Shown here piece after piece: positions 17,320-29,121 of a stretch of 64,000 nucleotides of DNA. Location: the NCBI RefSeq assembly GCF_000376265.1, contig NZ_AQWU01000071.1, positions 22,633-86,632 of the forward strand. Direction: 5' to 3'. This DNA is from Thermus igniterrae ATCC 700962 (GTDB lineage Bacteria > Deinococcota > Deinococci > Deinococcales > Thermaceae). Positions within the stretch are counted from its first letter, which is position 1; every line of letters starts with the position of its first letter. Below the pieces are notes generated by a model. The model saw only the letters and a list, made by a program, of their open reading frames with translations, had not been told where the DNA came from and searched no databases. Made by a program: the position numbers and the translations under genes.

Positions 17320-17928
17320 ATGGCCGAGGGGAAAAGCGGGTGGGCCCTGGGGCTGGCCCTCCTCCTCCTGGGGGGGCTACTCCTTTTGCAGAACCTGGGG
17401 GTGGCCGTGGGGCGGCTCCTTCTGGGCCTAGTCTTCCTGGGGGGCGGGGGGGGCTTTGTGGCGGCCTTCCTGCAGGATCGGGCTCTCTGGTGGGCCTTGA
17501 TCCCTGGGCTGGGCCTCGCGGGGCTTGGGGTAGCCCTCCTCGTGGGGGAGGGACCGGGGAGTGGGGCCTTCTTCCTCCTGGGGCTGGGAGCAGGCTTTTT
17601 GGGGGTCTTTCTGGTCAGGCGGGAGCACTGGTGGGCCCTGATCCCCGGAGGGGTTCTCCTCTCCCTGGCCCTGGTGGCCCTGGTGGAGGGTGTCTTTGGG
17701 CTACAGGCCGGGTGGCTTCTCTTCCTGGGCCTGGCCCTCACCTTTGGCCTCCTCTACCTTTTGGGGCAGCGCTGGGCCCTTTGGCCTGTCCTGGGGGTGC
17801 TGGTGCTCCTGGCCTTGGCCGCCGAGCCCCTGCGGGGGGTTCTGGCCTACGGCTTTCCCCTGGCCTTGATCCTGGTGGGAGGGTACCTGCTCTGGCGGGG
17901 GCTGGTGCCGGGTAAGGGCCGGACCTAG
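17320..17928 (+). CDS. Membrane protein with repeated W-ALIPG helices
   Basis: Encodes 202 residues, nearly all hydrophobic, with about eight short membrane helices. I do not recognise a named family. A repeated pattern is visible: RALWWALIPGLGLAGLG, then REHWWALIPGGVLLSLAL, then a weaker QRWALWPVLGVLVLLAL, each followed by Gly/Leu-rich helix. This suggests internal duplication of a two-helix unit. The ATG at 17320 follows AAAGGAGG. It is transcribed divergently from sucCD. Its last 4 bases overlap the end of the convergent PIN/TRAM gene. Confidence 0.75.
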   Translation: MAEGKSGWALGLALLLLGGLLLLQNLGVAVGRLLLGLVFLGGGGGFVAAFLQDRALWWALIPGLGLAGLGVALLVGEGPGSGAFFLLGLGAGFLGVFLVRREHWWALIPGGVLLSLALVALVEGVFGLQAGWLLFLGLALTFGLLYLLGQRWALWPVLGVLVLLALAAEPLRGVLAYGFPLALILVGGYLLWRGLVPGKGRT

Positions 17929-18932
17929 GCTTCCACCGCGGGCCGGGCGAAGAAGAGGCGGCCCACCTGGGTCTGGATGGCCTGGGTGATGACCACTTCG
18001 ATCTCCTGGCCACGGTAGCGGATGCCCCCGTCCACCACCACCATGGAGCCGTCCTCCAGGTACCCCACCCCCTGGTGGGGCTCCTTGCCTTCCTTCATCA
18101 CCAAAAGCTTAAGGGTGTCCCCCACCTGGAGCTGGGGGCGGAGGGCCTGGGCCAGGGCCTGGACGGAAAGGGCCTTGACCCCGTAGATGCGGGCCATCTG
18201 CAGGAGGGCGAGGTCGTTGGTGACGAGGGCCGCCCCCAGTTCCCGGGCCAGGAAGAGGAGCTTTTCGTCCACGCTCTCCCCCTTGGGGGTCTCCTCCAGG
18301 ACCTGGAGGTCCAGAAGCTCCTTCAGCCGTTCCAGGGCCTCGAGGCCCCGCCTCCCCTTGGCCCGCTTCAGGGGGTCTTGGCTGTCGGCAAAGTGCTGGA
18401 GTTCCTTGAGCACGAAGTGGGGCACGTAGAGGGGGCCTTCCAGGAAGCCCGTGGCCGCCACCTCGGCCAGGCGGCCGTCCACCAGGACGCTGGTGTCCAG
18501 CACCTTGCCCCCCTCGGGCCGCCTGCTCTCCCGGGGCAGGCGCAGGTACTCCTTGTAGCCCAGGGCCAGGTAGGAGAAGAGGGCCACCAGGAAGAGGGCC
18601 AGGAGGAGGCTGTGGTAGGGAGCAAACCCCGGGATCTGGGCCAGCAGGCTGGTGAGCAGCACGGTGAGGAGGAGGCCCAAGGTGGTGCCCAGGGTGAGGG
18701 CCACCGGCACCTCGGGGGGAAGCTCCCGCAGGCGGCGTAGCTCTTTGGCCAGGAGGGCCTCCAGCCTGGGGGCCAGGAGGACCCCGGAGAGGAAGCCCGC
18801 CAGCACCAGGTAGAGGCGGTTTAGGGAGAGGAGGCCGGCGGACTGGGGAAGCAGGCCCCATCCCTCCAGGACCACCGCCAGCTGGTAGCCCAGGAAGGCG
18901 AAGAGGAGGTAGAGGAGGAAGCGCCCGTTCAT
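17925..18932 (-). CDS. Membrane-anchored PIN-TRAM domain protein (YacL-like)
   Basis: Encodes 335 residues. About four membrane helices occupy residues 1-125, with a Pro/Gly-rich pattern including [25 protein letters not shown] nuclease domain follows ([13 protein letters not shown] to [15 protein letters not shown]), carrying the acidic residues of the metal site. A TRAM domain closes the protein ([32 protein letters not shown]). The family resembles B. subtilis YacL, thought to be an RNA-processing or RNA-binding membrane protein. The ATG overlaps the radA stop as ATGA, a gene order (radA-PIN/TRAM) shared with many Gram-positive bacteria. Confidence 0.9.
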   Translation of the reverse strand: MNGRFLLYLLFAFLGYQLAVVLEGWGLLPQSAGLLSLNRLYLVLAGFLSGVLLAPRLEALLAKELRRLRELPPEVPVALTLGTTLGLLLTVLLTSLLAQIPGFAPYHSLLLALFLVALFSYLALGYKEYLRLPRESRRPEGGKVLDTSVLVDGRLAEVAATGFLEGPLYVPHFVLKELQHFADSQDPLKRAKGRRGLEALERLKELLDLQVLEETPKGESVDEKLLFLARELGAALVTNDLALLQMARIYGVKALSVQALAQALRPQLQVGDTLKLLVMKEGKEPHQGVGYLEDGSMVVVDGGIRYRGQEIEVVITQAIQTQVGRLFFARPAVEA

Positions 18933-20197
18933 CCCAGGTACCGCTCCACCGCCTCGGAAAGCCCCCGGGTGTTCCCGGGGTGCAGGAAGCGGCCAAACCC
19001 TGCCCGCTCCCCCTCCCTAAGCCTGCGCTCCAACCCGGCCACGCTCCGCACCTCGCCCAGGAGGCCCACCTCCCCCACCACGGCCAGGTCGGGGGGAAGG
19101 GGGCGGCCCACCACCGCAGAATACACCGCCAGGGCCACGGCCAGGTCCAGCCCGGGGTCCAGCACCCTCAGCCCCCCCGCCAGGTTCACGTAGACGTCCA
19201 AGGTGGCCAGGGAAAGCCCAAGCCGCCTCTCCAGCACCGCCAGCACCATGTCCACCCGCCGCCCGTCCAGCCCCTGCACCACCCGCCGGGGGGCGGGGAA
19301 GGGGGTCTTGGCCGCCAGGGCCTGGACCTCTAGGGCCAGGGCCCGCTCCCCGGCCAGGGCCAGGGCGATGGCGCTTCCCGGCACCCCCAAGGGCCTTTCC
19401 AGGAGAAAGGCCTCCGAGGGGTTTTTCACCTCCAAAAGCCCCGCCTCCTCCATGCGGAAGACCCCCAGCTCCCCCACGGGGCCGAAGCGGTTCTTGGCGC
19501 TCCTCAGGACCCGGTAGACCCCGGCGGTCTCCAGGTAGAGGGTGGCGTCCACCGCGTGCTCCACGCTCTTGGGGCCGGCCACCACCCCCTCCTTGGTCAC
19601 GTGCCCTACCAGGACCACCGCGGTGCCCGTTTCCTTGGCCAAGCGCACTAAGGCGGCGGTGGCCTCCCGCACCGCCACCAGGCTCCCCGGGGTGGCCCCG
19701 GCCTCCAGGGACTGCACGGAGTCCACGAAGAGCACCTCGGGGGGGGATCCCTCCAGGAGGGAAAGGAGGGCCTCGAGGCGGGTCTCCCGCACCAGGAGGA
19801 GGTCCTTCACCCCCAGGCGCCGGGCCCTTAGCTTGATCTGGGCGGGGGACTCCTCCCCGGCCACGTAGTAAACCCCGGGCATGCGCTTGGCCATTTCCAG
19901 GAGGAGGGTGCTCTTGCCCACTCCGGGCTCCCCCCCGAGGAGAACCACCTCCCCGGGCACAAACCCGCCCCCCAGCACCCGGTCTACTTCGGCAAGCCCT
20001 GAGGAAAGGCGCCGTTCCTCCCTTTCGTCCACTTGGGCCAGGGAGAGGAGGGCCGCCGGCCTAGGCTGGGCCTGAGGCTTGGGGGGGTCGGGGGCTACCT
20101 CCTGGAAGCTGCCCCAGGCTCCGCACCCGGGGCACCGTCCTAGGAACTTGGGGGTGCGGTAGCCGCACTCCACGCAGCGGTAGCTGGCCTTGGGCAT
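18929..20197 (-). CDS. radA: DNA repair protein RadA/Sms
   Basis: Encodes 422 residues. A C4 zinc finger lies at the N-terminus (C8, C11, C22, C25). The RecA-like ATPase has [16 protein letters not shown] as Walker A, the RadA-specific [13 protein letters not shown] motif, and a C-terminal Lon-protease-like domain (about residues 270-420). RadA is a DnaB-like branch-migration motor that extends D-loops in recombination. It is translationally coupled to the downstream PIN/TRAM gene. The clpC gene lies just upstream on the same strand (10 bases between clpC stop and radA start), matching the clpC-radA order common in Firmicutes. Confidence 0.95.
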   Translation of the reverse strand: MPKASYRCVECGYRTPKFLGRCPGCGAWGSFQEVAPDPPKPQAQPRPAALLSLAQVDEREERRLSSGLAEVDRVLGGGFVPGEVVLLGGEPGVGKSTLLLEMAKRMPGVYYVAGEESPAQIKLRARRLGVKDLLLVRETRLEALLSLLEGSPPEVLFVDSVQSLEAGATPGSLVAVREATAALVRLAKETGTAVVLVGHVTKEGVVAGPKSVEHAVDATLYLETAGVYRVLRSAKNRFGPVGELGVFRMEEAGLLEVKNPSEAFLLERPLGVPGSAIALALAGERALALEVQALAAKTPFPAPRRVVQGLDGRRVDMVLAVLERRLGLSLATLDVYVNLAGGLRVLDPGLDLAVALAVYSAVVGRPLPPDLAVVGEVGLLGEVRSVAGLERRLREGERAGFGRFLHPGNTRGLSEAVERYLG

Positions 20198-20207
20198 GGG
20201 CGCTGGC

Positions 20208-22412
20208 CTACACCAAGAACTCCTCCACCTCGTGGAAGGCCAGGCGCCCGTCCTCCACGCTCACGTAAAGCTGCCCCGTGGGCTTTTTCAGAAGGGCCAG
20301 GGAGAGGGGGTCTTCGATGCGCTCCCGGATGACCCCACGGATGGCCCGGGCGCTCCCCGTCTTGGGGGCCTGGTCCACCACGAAGCGGGCCACCTCCGGG
20401 GCGAAGGTTACCGTGATGTCCCGCCCCTTGAGCTCTTTCTGGATTTCCTCCAGCATGAGCCGGGCCACCTGCACCAGCTCCTCCTCCGTGAGGGGCCGGA
20501 AGCGGATGACCTCGTCCAGCCGGTCCAGGAACTCCGGGGTGAAGAGGGCCTTCAGGGGGCTTTCCGTGTCCACCTCCCGGCTGGTGAAGCCGATGGCCGG
20601 CCCCACGTTGTAGCCGGTGTTGGAGGTCATGATCAGGATCACCCGGCGGAAGTCCACGGTGCGCCCCATGCCGTCGGTGAGGCGGCCCTCGTCCAGGACC
20701 TGGAGGAAGGTGTTGTAGACGTCGGGGTGGGCCTTCTCAATCTCGTCCAGGAGGACCACGCTGAAGGGCTGGCGCCGCACGGCCTCCGTGAGGCGGCCTC
20801 CTTGCTCGTAGCCCACGTAACCCGGAGGGGCCCCAATCAGCTTGGAGATGGAGTGGGGCTCCTGGAACTCCGACATGTCAAAGCGGATGAGGGCCCGTTC
20901 CGAACCGAAGAGGACCTCGGCCAGGGCCTTGGCCAGCTGGGTCTTGCCCACCCCGCTTTGGCCCACGAAGAGGAAGCTGGCCGCCACCCGGGTCCGGCCT
21001 CCCAGGCCCACCCGGGCCCGCCGGAGGGCGTTGGCCAGGGCGCGGATGGCCTCCTCCTGGCCCACCACCCGCTTTTTGAGCTCCTCCTCCAGGTGCATGA
21101 GCTTCTCGTCGTCCTTGTCGTCCACGTAGACCCCACCCCAGGAGTCCACCACCGCCTCAATGTCTTCCCGGGTCACCATGGGGGTGCCATCCTCCTCCTC
21201 GGCCACGGGCAGGCCCAAGGAGGCGTTGAGGCGCACCCGGCTCGCCGCCTCGTCAATGAGGTCAATGGCCTTGTCGGGGAAGTTGCGCCCAGGGAGGGAG
21301 CGGATGCCGATCTTCACCGAAAGCTCCAGGATTTCGTCGGGGATGATGACCCCGTGGTGGGCCTCGTAGCGGGGACGGAGGCCCTTGAGGATCTCCAGGG
21401 TTTCCTCCGGGGAAGGTTCCAGGACGATCACCGGCTGGAAGCGGCGCTCCAAGGCGGCGTCCTTCTCAATGTAGCGGTGGTACTCCCCGGTGGTGGTGGC
21501 CCCGATCACCTGGATCTCCCCCCTGGCCAGGGCGGGCTTGAGGATGTTGGCGGCGTCCAGGGTACCCTCGGCCCCCCCGGCCCCAATCAGGGTGTGGAGC
21601 TCGTCTATGAAGGCGATGACCTTGGCGTTTTTAAGCTCCTCAATGATCTGGCGCAGGCGTTCCTCAAACTCCCCCCGGTACTTGGTGCCCGCCACCACCC
21701 CCGCCAGGTCAATGGCCACCACCCGGGCCCCCCGCAGGATGGGGGGCACCCGACCCTCCACGATGGCCTGGGCCAGCCCCTCCACGATGGCGGTCTTGCC
21801 CACCCCGGGGTCGCCGATGAGCACGGGGTTGTTCTTGGTGCGCCGGGCCAGAATCTGGATGACCCGGTTGATCTCCTCCTGGCGGCCGATTACCGGGTCC
21901 AGCTTGCCCTCCCGGGCCTCCTTGGTGAGGTCGCGGCCGTACTCGTCCAGGAAGGGGGTATTCACCGGCTTCTCCCGCTCCCGCCCCTCGGCCATGGCCA
22001 GGATGCGCCAGCGGATGGCGTCCACATCCTTGGCGAAGTGGGTGAGGATGCGGTAGGCGATGCCGTCCCCCTCGCGGATGATGCCCAGGAGGATGTGTTC
22101 GGTACCGATGACGGGCGCGCCCATGTTGCGGGCCTCGGCGCTGGCCAGCTCCATGACCCGCCGGGCCCTGGGGGTGATGGCGGGGGGCTCGCCGGTGCGG
22201 CTCCCCTCGCCCCGGCCCACCAGCTCCTCCACCATGCGGCGCATGGCCTCGAGGCTCGCCCCGTACTCCTGGAGGATGCGGGCCGCCGTGCCCCCCTCGC
22301 GCATCAGGCCCAGGAGGAGGTGCTCTGGGCCGATCATGGAGTGGCCTAAGCGGCTCCCCTCCTCCCTTGCGTAGTGAAAGACCAGCCTGGCGCGATCGTC
22401 GTACCTGTTCAT
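20208..22412 (-). CDS. clpC: ClpC-type AAA+ protease ATPase lacking the M domain
   Basis: Encodes 734 residues. Two Clp-N repeats cover residues 4-65 and 80-143. D1 has Walker A GDPGVGKT (200-207) and Walker B FIDELHT; D2 has GQSGVGKT (484-491) and LLDEIEK. The tripeptide IGF (607-609) lies where ClpP-docking loops carry LGF/IGF/IGL, so it should partner ClpP. Between DEAASRVRL (388-395) and [16 protein letters not shown] (413-428), where ClpC has a roughly 50-residue coiled-coil M (UVR) domain, there are only about 17 residues. The flanks are ClpC-like, so this looks like a ClpC that has lost the M domain rather than ClpA or ClpB. It heads a clpC-radA-PIN/TRAM block. Confidence 0.9.
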   Translation of the reverse strand: MNRYDDRARLVFHYAREEGSRLGHSMIGPEHLLLGLMREGGTAARILQEYGASLEAMRRMVEELVGRGEGSRTGEPPAITPRARRVMELASAEARNMGAPVIGTEHILLGIIREGDGIAYRILTHFAKDVDAIRWRILAMAEGREREKPVNTPFLDEYGRDLTKEAREGKLDPVIGRQEEINRVIQILARRTKNNPVLIGDPGVGKTAIVEGLAQAIVEGRVPPILRGARVVAIDLAGVVAGTKYRGEFEERLRQIIEELKNAKVIAFIDELHTLIGAGGAEGTLDAANILKPALARGEIQVIGATTTGEYHRYIEKDAALERRFQPVIVLEPSPEETLEILKGLRPRYEAHHGVIIPDEILELSVKIGIRSLPGRNFPDKAIDLIDEAASRVRLNASLGLPVAEEEDGTPMVTREDIEAVVDSWGGVYVDDKDDEKLMHLEEELKKRVVGQEEAIRALANALRRARVGLGGRTRVAASFLFVGQSGVGKTQLAKALAEVLFGSERALIRFDMSEFQEPHSISKLIGAPPGYVGYEQGGRLTEAVRRQPFSVVLLDEIEKAHPDVYNTFLQVLDEGRLTDGMGRTVDFRRVILIMTSNTGYNVGPAIGFTSREVDTESPLKALFTPEFLDRLDEVIRFRPLTEEELVQVARLMLEEIQKELKGRDITVTFAPEVARFVVDQAPKTGSARAIRGVIRERIEDPLSLALLKKPTGQLYVSVEDGRLAFHEVEEFLV

Positions 22413-22429
22413 GCTCCCCTCTACCTCAC

Positions 22430-22435
22430 ATTCTA
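22430..22435 (-). promoter_or_regulatory. -10 box of clpC promoter
   Basis: TAGAAT on the minus strand, 17 bases before the clpC ATG, with GGTAGAGGGGAG in between serving as the ribosome-binding region. No clear -35 box or CIRCE-type heat-shock repeat is visible. Confidence 0.5.
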
Positions 22436-22511
22436 GCCTAAGCCCCGCCCCTTGGGGGATTTGCGCCCCCGCTCACCTTAAAGGGCTTTGGGCGTGGCGC
22501 TTCCCCTGTCC

Positions 22512-22546
22512 TGTAATATGCCCTTTAACCGGGGGCCTCGGCCCCC
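22512..22546 (+). promoter_or_regulatory. glyS promoter and leader hairpin
   Basis: An extended -10, TG immediately before TAATAT (22514-22519), is followed in the leader by GGGGGCC-TC-GGCCCCC (22531-22546), a GC-only hairpin 4 bases before the SD GGAGGA. The hairpin has no T tract, so a simple terminator is unlikely. It may affect initiation on glyS. Confidence 0.5.
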
Positions 22547-22559
22547 CTGGGGAGGAACG

Positions 22560-24080
<1,521 letters not shown>

Positions 24081-24107
24081 GATGAAGCCTACCCAGGCCC
24101 TGAAGGG

Positions 24108-24124
24108 GCCCTAGGTCCTAGGGC
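24108..24124. promoter_or_regulatory. Inverted repeat between glyS and asd
   Basis: GCCCTAGG-T-CCTAGGGC: perfect 8-base arms around one central base, 32 bases before the asd ATG. The 1-base loop is too tight for a full RNA hairpin, so a protein-binding operator for asd is a reasonable alternative to a terminator. Confidence 0.4.
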
Positions 24125-24156
24125 ATCTAAGGGTGAGGCTTTTCCAAGGAGGAGAG

Positions 24157-25152
24157 ATGAGGGTTGCGGTGGTTGGGGCCACGGGGGCCGTGGGGCGGGA
24201 AATCCTGAAGGTCCTCGAGGCCCGGAACTTTCCCCTTTCCCAGCTTAGGCTTTACGCTTCCCCTCGTTCCGCGGGGGTCCGGCTTCCCTTTAGGGGGGAG
24301 GAGCTTCCGGTGGAGCCCCTGCCCGAGGGGCCCCTGCCCGCGGACCTGGTCCTGGCCAGCGCCGGGGGGAGCCTCTCCAAGGCCCTGGCTCCGGTCTGGG
24401 TGGCCGGGGGGGCCCTGGTGGTGGACAACTCCAGCGCCTGGCGCTACGAGCCCCACGTGCCCCTGGTGGTGCCCGAGGTGAACCGGGAGGCCATCTTCCG
24501 CCACCAGGGCCTCATCGCCAACCCCAACTGCACCACCGCCATCCTGGCCATGGCCCTCTGGCCCCTGCACCGGGCCTTCGGGGCCAAGCGGGTGATCGTG
24601 GCCACCTACCAGGCCGCCTCCGGAGCCGGGGCCAAGGGCATGGAGGAGCTTTTGCACGAGACCCACCGCTTCCTCCACGGGGAGACCCCCAGGGCGGAGG
24701 TCTTCGCCCACCCCCTCCCCTTCAACGTGGTACCCCACATAGATGCTTTCCAGGAAAACGGCTACACCCGGGAGGAGATGAAGGTGGTGTGGGAGACCCA
24801 CAAGATCTTCGGGGACTCCTCCCTCAAGATCAGCGCCACCGCGGTGCGGGTGCCCACCCTCAGGGCCCACGCGGAGGCGGTGAGCGTGGAGTTTGCGCGT
24901 CCCGTCACCCCGGAGGCCGCCCGGGAGGTCCTGGCCCAGGCCCCGGGGGTGGAGGTGGTGGACGAACCCCAGGCCAGGCGCTACCCCATGCCCCTCACCG
25001 CCAGCGGCAAGTGGGCGGTGGAGGTGGGCCGCATCCGTCAGAGCCTGGCCTTTGAGAACGGCCTGGACTTCTTCGTGGTGGGGGACCAGCTCCTCAAGGG
25101 GGCGGCCCTCAACGCGGTGCAGATCGCCGAGGAATGGCTTAAGGGACCCTGA
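24157..25152 (+). CDS. asd: Aspartate-semialdehyde dehydrogenase
   Basis: Encodes 331 residues from the ATG that follows GGAGGAG. The NADP-binding motif is [13 protein letters not shown], the catalytic cysteine is C125 in ANPNCTTAI, and the [10 protein letters not shown] segment and the C-terminal His/Arg region are in place. It reduces aspartyl phosphate to the semialdehyde, at the branch point for Lys, Thr, Met and cell-wall diaminoacid synthesis. No other aspartate-family gene is adjacent. Its last 14 bases overlap the convergent tlyA gene. Confidence 0.95.
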   Translation: MRVAVVGATGAVGREILKVLEARNFPLSQLRLYASPRSAGVRLPFRGEELPVEPLPEGPLPADLVLASAGGSLSKALAPVWVAGGALVVDNSSAWRYEPHVPLVVPEVNREAIFRHQGLIANPNCTTAILAMALWPLHRAFGAKRVIVATYQAASGAGAKGMEELLHETHRFLHGETPRAEVFAHPLPFNVVPHIDAFQENGYTREEMKVVWETHKIFGDSSLKISATAVRVPTLRAHAEAVSVEFARPVTPEAAREVLAQAPGVEVVDEPQARRYPMPLTASGKWAVEVGRIRQSLAFENGLDFFVVGDQLLKGAALNAVQIAEEWLKGP

Positions 25153-25846
25153 GCCAGAGCCAGTACTCCCGGTTGCCCTCCTTGCCCGGGAGGGGGCTTT
25201 CCTTCTCGCCCAGCACCTGGAAGCCAAGCGCCAGGGCCTTCTCCTTAACCCGCCTCAGGGCTTCCTGCCTCAGGGTCTCGTCCCGCACCACCCCCTTGTG
25301 GGCCCCAGGCCAGAGCTCAAACTGCGGCTTGACCAGCACCAGGGCCTCTCCCCCCGGCCTCAGGAGCTCGCGGGCCTTGGGCAGGAGGAGGGTGGAGGAG
25401 ATGAAGGCGACGTCCATCACCCAGAGGTCCACGGGCTCGGGCAGGACCAGGGTGCGGGCGTCCTGCTCCTCTAAGGAGACCACCCGGGGGTCCTGGCGCA
25501 AGGAGGGGTGGAGCTGGTCCTTGCCCACGTCCACCGCGTAGACCCGCCGGGCGCCCCGCTCCAGGAGCACCTGGGTGAAGCCCCCGGTGCTGGCCCCGAT
25601 GTCCGCGCACACCCTGCCCGCCACCTCCAGGGGAAAGGCCTCGAGGGCCCCCAGGAGCTTGTAGGCCCCGCGGCCCACGTAGCGCTCCTGGGCCAGAAGC
25701 TCCACCGTTGCCCCCTCGGGTACGGGGAAGGCGGGCTTCTGCACCACCTGGCCCTCCACCCGCACCAGGCCCTGGCGGATGAGGCGCTGGGCCTTTTCCC
25801 GGCTTTCCGCCAGGCCCCTTTCCACCAGGTACCGGTCCAGCCGCAC
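25139..25846 (-). CDS. tlyA: TlyA-family S4/FtsJ-like RNA methyltransferase
   Basis: Encodes 235 residues from a GTG. An N-terminal S4 RNA-binding domain (residues 1-60, [20 protein letters not shown]) is followed by a Rossmann methyltransferase with SAM motif [19 protein letters not shown] and the catalytic segments VMDVAFISS and VLVKPQFE. TlyA enzymes 2'-O-methylate cytidines in 16S and/or 23S rRNA and sensitise cells to capreomycin. The GTG is favoured because a CATAAT -10 box lies 6 bases upstream, predicting a leaderless mRNA, and longer frames run into the divergent gene. Confidence 0.9.
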   Translation of the reverse strand: MRLDRYLVERGLAESREKAQRLIRQGLVRVEGQVVQKPAFPVPEGATVELLAQERYVGRGAYKLLGALEAFPLEVAGRVCADIGASTGGFTQVLLERGARRVYAVDVGKDQLHPSLRQDPRVVSLEEQDARTLVLPEPVDLWVMDVAFISSTLLLPKARELLRPGGEALVLVKPQFELWPGAHKGVVRDETLRQEALRRVKEKALALGFQVLGEKESPLPGKEGNREYWLWLRVP

Positions 25847-25850
25847 GAGG

Positions 25851-25858
25851 GTATTATG
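25851..25858. promoter_or_regulatory. Overlapping divergent -10 boxes (tlyA and small gene)
   Basis: The same bases read TATTAT on the plus strand (25852-25857, 7 bases before the GTG at 25865) and CATAAT on the minus strand (25853-25858, 6 bases before the tlyA GTG at 25846). Only 18 bases separate the two start codons, so both transcripts should be leaderless and the two promoters mutually exclusive. Confidence 0.6.
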
Positions 25859-25864
25859 CCTCTC

Positions 25865-26176
25865 GTGGAGCCCGACCTTTCGGGGGACTGGTACATCCTG
25901 GAGGGGGAGCCGGGGGAACACCTGGTGATGGAGGCCCTGGGGCGGCGGCTTTCCGGCCTCTGGACCCAGGAGGCCCTGGCCCAGGCCTTTTTGGCCCGCC
26001 ACCCGGACCTGGGGATGCGGGTGGCCCGCCTGGAGAGCCGGGCCCTCAAGGAGGCCTTTTTGCGGGCCCTCTCCTTGCTTGGGGTGGAGGCGGTGCTGGT
26101 GGACTACCAGCCGGGGGTCCACCAGGCCCCCATGGCCAAGGTGGAGGATCTGCTAGAGGAGGTGCGGCGTGCGTAA
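25865..26176 (+). CDS. Small protein of unknown function
   Basis: Encodes 103 residues from a GTG 7 bases after a TATTAT box; an ATG at 25856 is in frame but overlaps that box. I do not recognise it. The sequence begins VEPDLSGDWYILEGEPGEHLVMEAL, is acidic to mixed in charge, has no membrane segment, and ends in a helical VEDLLEEVRRA. Arg/Leu/Ala-rich middle segments suggest a compact helical cytosolic protein. Its 3' end overlaps the next gene by 8 bases, so the two are coupled. Conservation in Thermus would be the main test that it is real; the promoter and codon pattern support it. Confidence 0.65.
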   Translation: MEPDLSGDWYILEGEPGEHLVMEALGRRLSGLWTQEALAQAFLARHPDLGMRVARLESRALKEAFLRALSLLGVEAVLVDYQPGVHQAPMAKVEDLLEEVRRA

Positions 26177-26593
26177 GGCCATGGCGTTCTTGGCGGTGGT
26201 TTTGGCCCTTGGTCTGGCCCAGCGGCTGGAGGTGAGCGGGGGAAGTCCCTTCGGGGTGCAGGGCGGGGTCCGCCTGGCCCTGGTGCCCTTCCTGGTGGAC
26301 GCCCGGGTCTACGGGGGGGTGGGCCTCGAGGCCCTGGGAGCAGGGGCCGACCTCCTCCTCAGGGTCCCCCTCACCGACCTCTACCTGGGCCTGGGGGCCT
26401 TCTACGGCACCGGCCCCGCCCTGAGCCTGCCCCAGGACGCCCGGGGGCAGGGGGGCGTGCGGGGGGTCCTGGGCACCTGGCTCAACCTCCCCCTGCCCCT
26501 CCTCGGGGCCTACCTGGAGGTTTACCCCACCTACTACCTGCGCCCCACCCCCAGCCTCGGGATGGGGGCGGCCCTGGGGGTGAGCCTGGGGCT

Positions 26594-26597
<4 letters not shown>
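26169..26597 (+). CDS. Small exported beta-rich protein
   Basis: Encodes 142 residues from a GTG that overlaps the previous gene. The first 18 residues are a signal peptide (RKAMAFLAVVLALGLAQ). The mature part alternates hydrophobic and Gly/Leu residues in short beta-strand-like segments (VYGGVGLEALGAGADLLLRV, LYLGLGAFYG, YLEVYPTYYLRP) and ends in an aliphatic GVSLGL. This pattern resembles small outer-membrane barrel or periplasmic proteins of the Deinococcus-Thermus group, but I cannot name a family. Its last 4 bases overlap the convergent glnS gene. Confidence 0.65.
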
Positions 26598-28240
<1,643 letters not shown>

Positions 28241-28246
28241 AAGAAG

Positions 28247-28252
28247 AGTCTA
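28247..28252 (-). promoter_or_regulatory. -10 box of leaderless glnS promoter
   Basis: TAGACT on the minus strand, 6-base spacer, then the glnS ATG; there is no room for a ribosome-binding site. Confidence 0.6.
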
Positions 28253-28268
28253 GGGCAAGGGCAGGGGT

Positions 28269-29030
28269 CTAGAACCTGGGCGGGCGCTTCTCAAAGAAGG
28301 CCCGGATCCCCTCCTTCAGGTCCCCCGTCTCCCGCACCCAGGCGTTGGCCAAGGCAGCCAGGCGGAAGCCGTCCTCCAGGCCCATCCCCGGCAGGCTCAG
28401 GAGGAGTTCCTTGGTGAGGCGCAAGGAGGTGGGGGCATTCTTTGCCACCTCCTCCGCCAGGGCCAGGGCCTCCTCCAGGGCCTTGCCCGGTGCGGAAACC
28501 CGGTTGACCAGGCCCAGAGCCTTGGCCTCCTCCGCCCCCAGGAGCCTCCCGGTGAGGAGGAGGTCCTTGGCCACCTTCTCCCCCACGGCCCGCACCAGGA
28601 TTACCGAGACCAAGGCGGCCACGAAGCCGATCTTGACCTCGGTGTAGCCCAGTTTGGCCTCGGGGTCCATCACCACCAGGTCGCAGGCGGTGGCCAGGCC
28701 GGCCCCTCCGGCCACCGCGGGGCCGTTCACCGCCGCCACCGTGGGCTTGGGAAAGGTGTAGAGGCGGTGGAAGAGGCCCATGAGGGAAAGGGAATGGCGG
28801 TAGTTTTCCTCCGCCCCCTGTTCCGTAACCCTTTCCAAGAAGGCCAGGTCTGCCCCGGCGCTGAAGGCCTTGCCCCGGCCGGTGAGCACCACGGCCCGGG
28901 CCTCGGGGTCCTTCTCCGCCTCCTCCAGGGCAGAAAGCAGCCCGGCCACCATCTCCGGGGAGAGGGGGTTACGGCGCTCGGGGTCGCTCAGGAAGACCCT
29001 GTAGATGCGGCCTCGTTCCACCTGGACCAT
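28269..29030 (-). CDS. Crotonase-family enoyl-CoA hydratase (one-Glu type)
   Basis: Encodes 253 residues of the crotonase fold. The CoA-binding segment is GKAFSAGADL, and the oxyanion-hole region is VNGPAVAGGAGLATACDL. In classical hydratases two glutamates act. The second one is present here (E131 in GYTEVKIG), but the first is replaced by Gly (G111 in AGGAGL where the family has GGGCE). That pattern, and the following FVAALVSVILVRAVG, resembles methylglutaconyl-CoA hydratase-type enzymes more than EchA. Leucine catabolism or another acyl-CoA step is possible. A TACAAT box 6 bases before the ATG predicts leaderless expression. Confidence 0.8.
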   Translation of the reverse strand: MVQVERGRIYRVFLSDPERRNPLSPEMVAGLLSALEEAEKDPEARAVVLTGRGKAFSAGADLAFLERVTEQGAEENYRHSLSLMGLFHRLYTFPKPTVAAVNGPAVAGGAGLATACDLVVMDPEAKLGYTEVKIGFVAALVSVILVRAVGEKVAKDLLLTGRLLGAEEAKALGLVNRVSAPGKALEEALALAEEVAKNAPTSLRLTKELLLSLPGMGLEDGFRLAALANAWVRETGDLKEGIRAFFEKRPPRF

Positions 29031-29036
29031 GCTCCC

Positions 29037-29067
29037 ATTGTACCTGGGGGATTTTTCCTGCTAGACT
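29037..29067. promoter_or_regulatory. Interlocked divergent promoters: crotonase (-) and infC operon (+)
   Basis: On the minus strand TACAAT (29037-29042) is 6 bases from the crotonase ATG. On the plus strand the same bases form a -35 TTGTAC (29038-29043), an 18-base spacer and -10 TAGACT (29062-29067) for infC. Polymerase at one promoter should block the other. Confidence 0.6.
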
Positions 29068-29072
29068 GCCCT

Positions 29073-29108
29073 TAGCCCGCAAACCGGAGGTTCAAGGCCT
29101 GCGGGCTA
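29073..29108 (+). promoter_or_regulatory. infC leader hairpin
   Basis: TAGCCCGCA (29073-29081) pairs perfectly with TGCGGGCTA (29100-29108), enclosing an 18-base loop that contains GGAGGT. The stem abuts the true SD GGAGGT at 29109. In other bacteria infC-rpmI-rplT leaders are controlled by L20 and by IF3 itself, so this is a good candidate for autoregulation. Confidence 0.65.
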
Positions 29109-29121
29109 GGAGGTGGTGTAG

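Noticed and set aside
20190..22349. 719-codon open frame on the plus strand opposite clpC
   Set aside because: Low-complexity His/Gly/Leu/Val translation with no family resemblance; it is an antisense shadow of a high-GC gene whose minus-strand product has complete AAA+ motifs.
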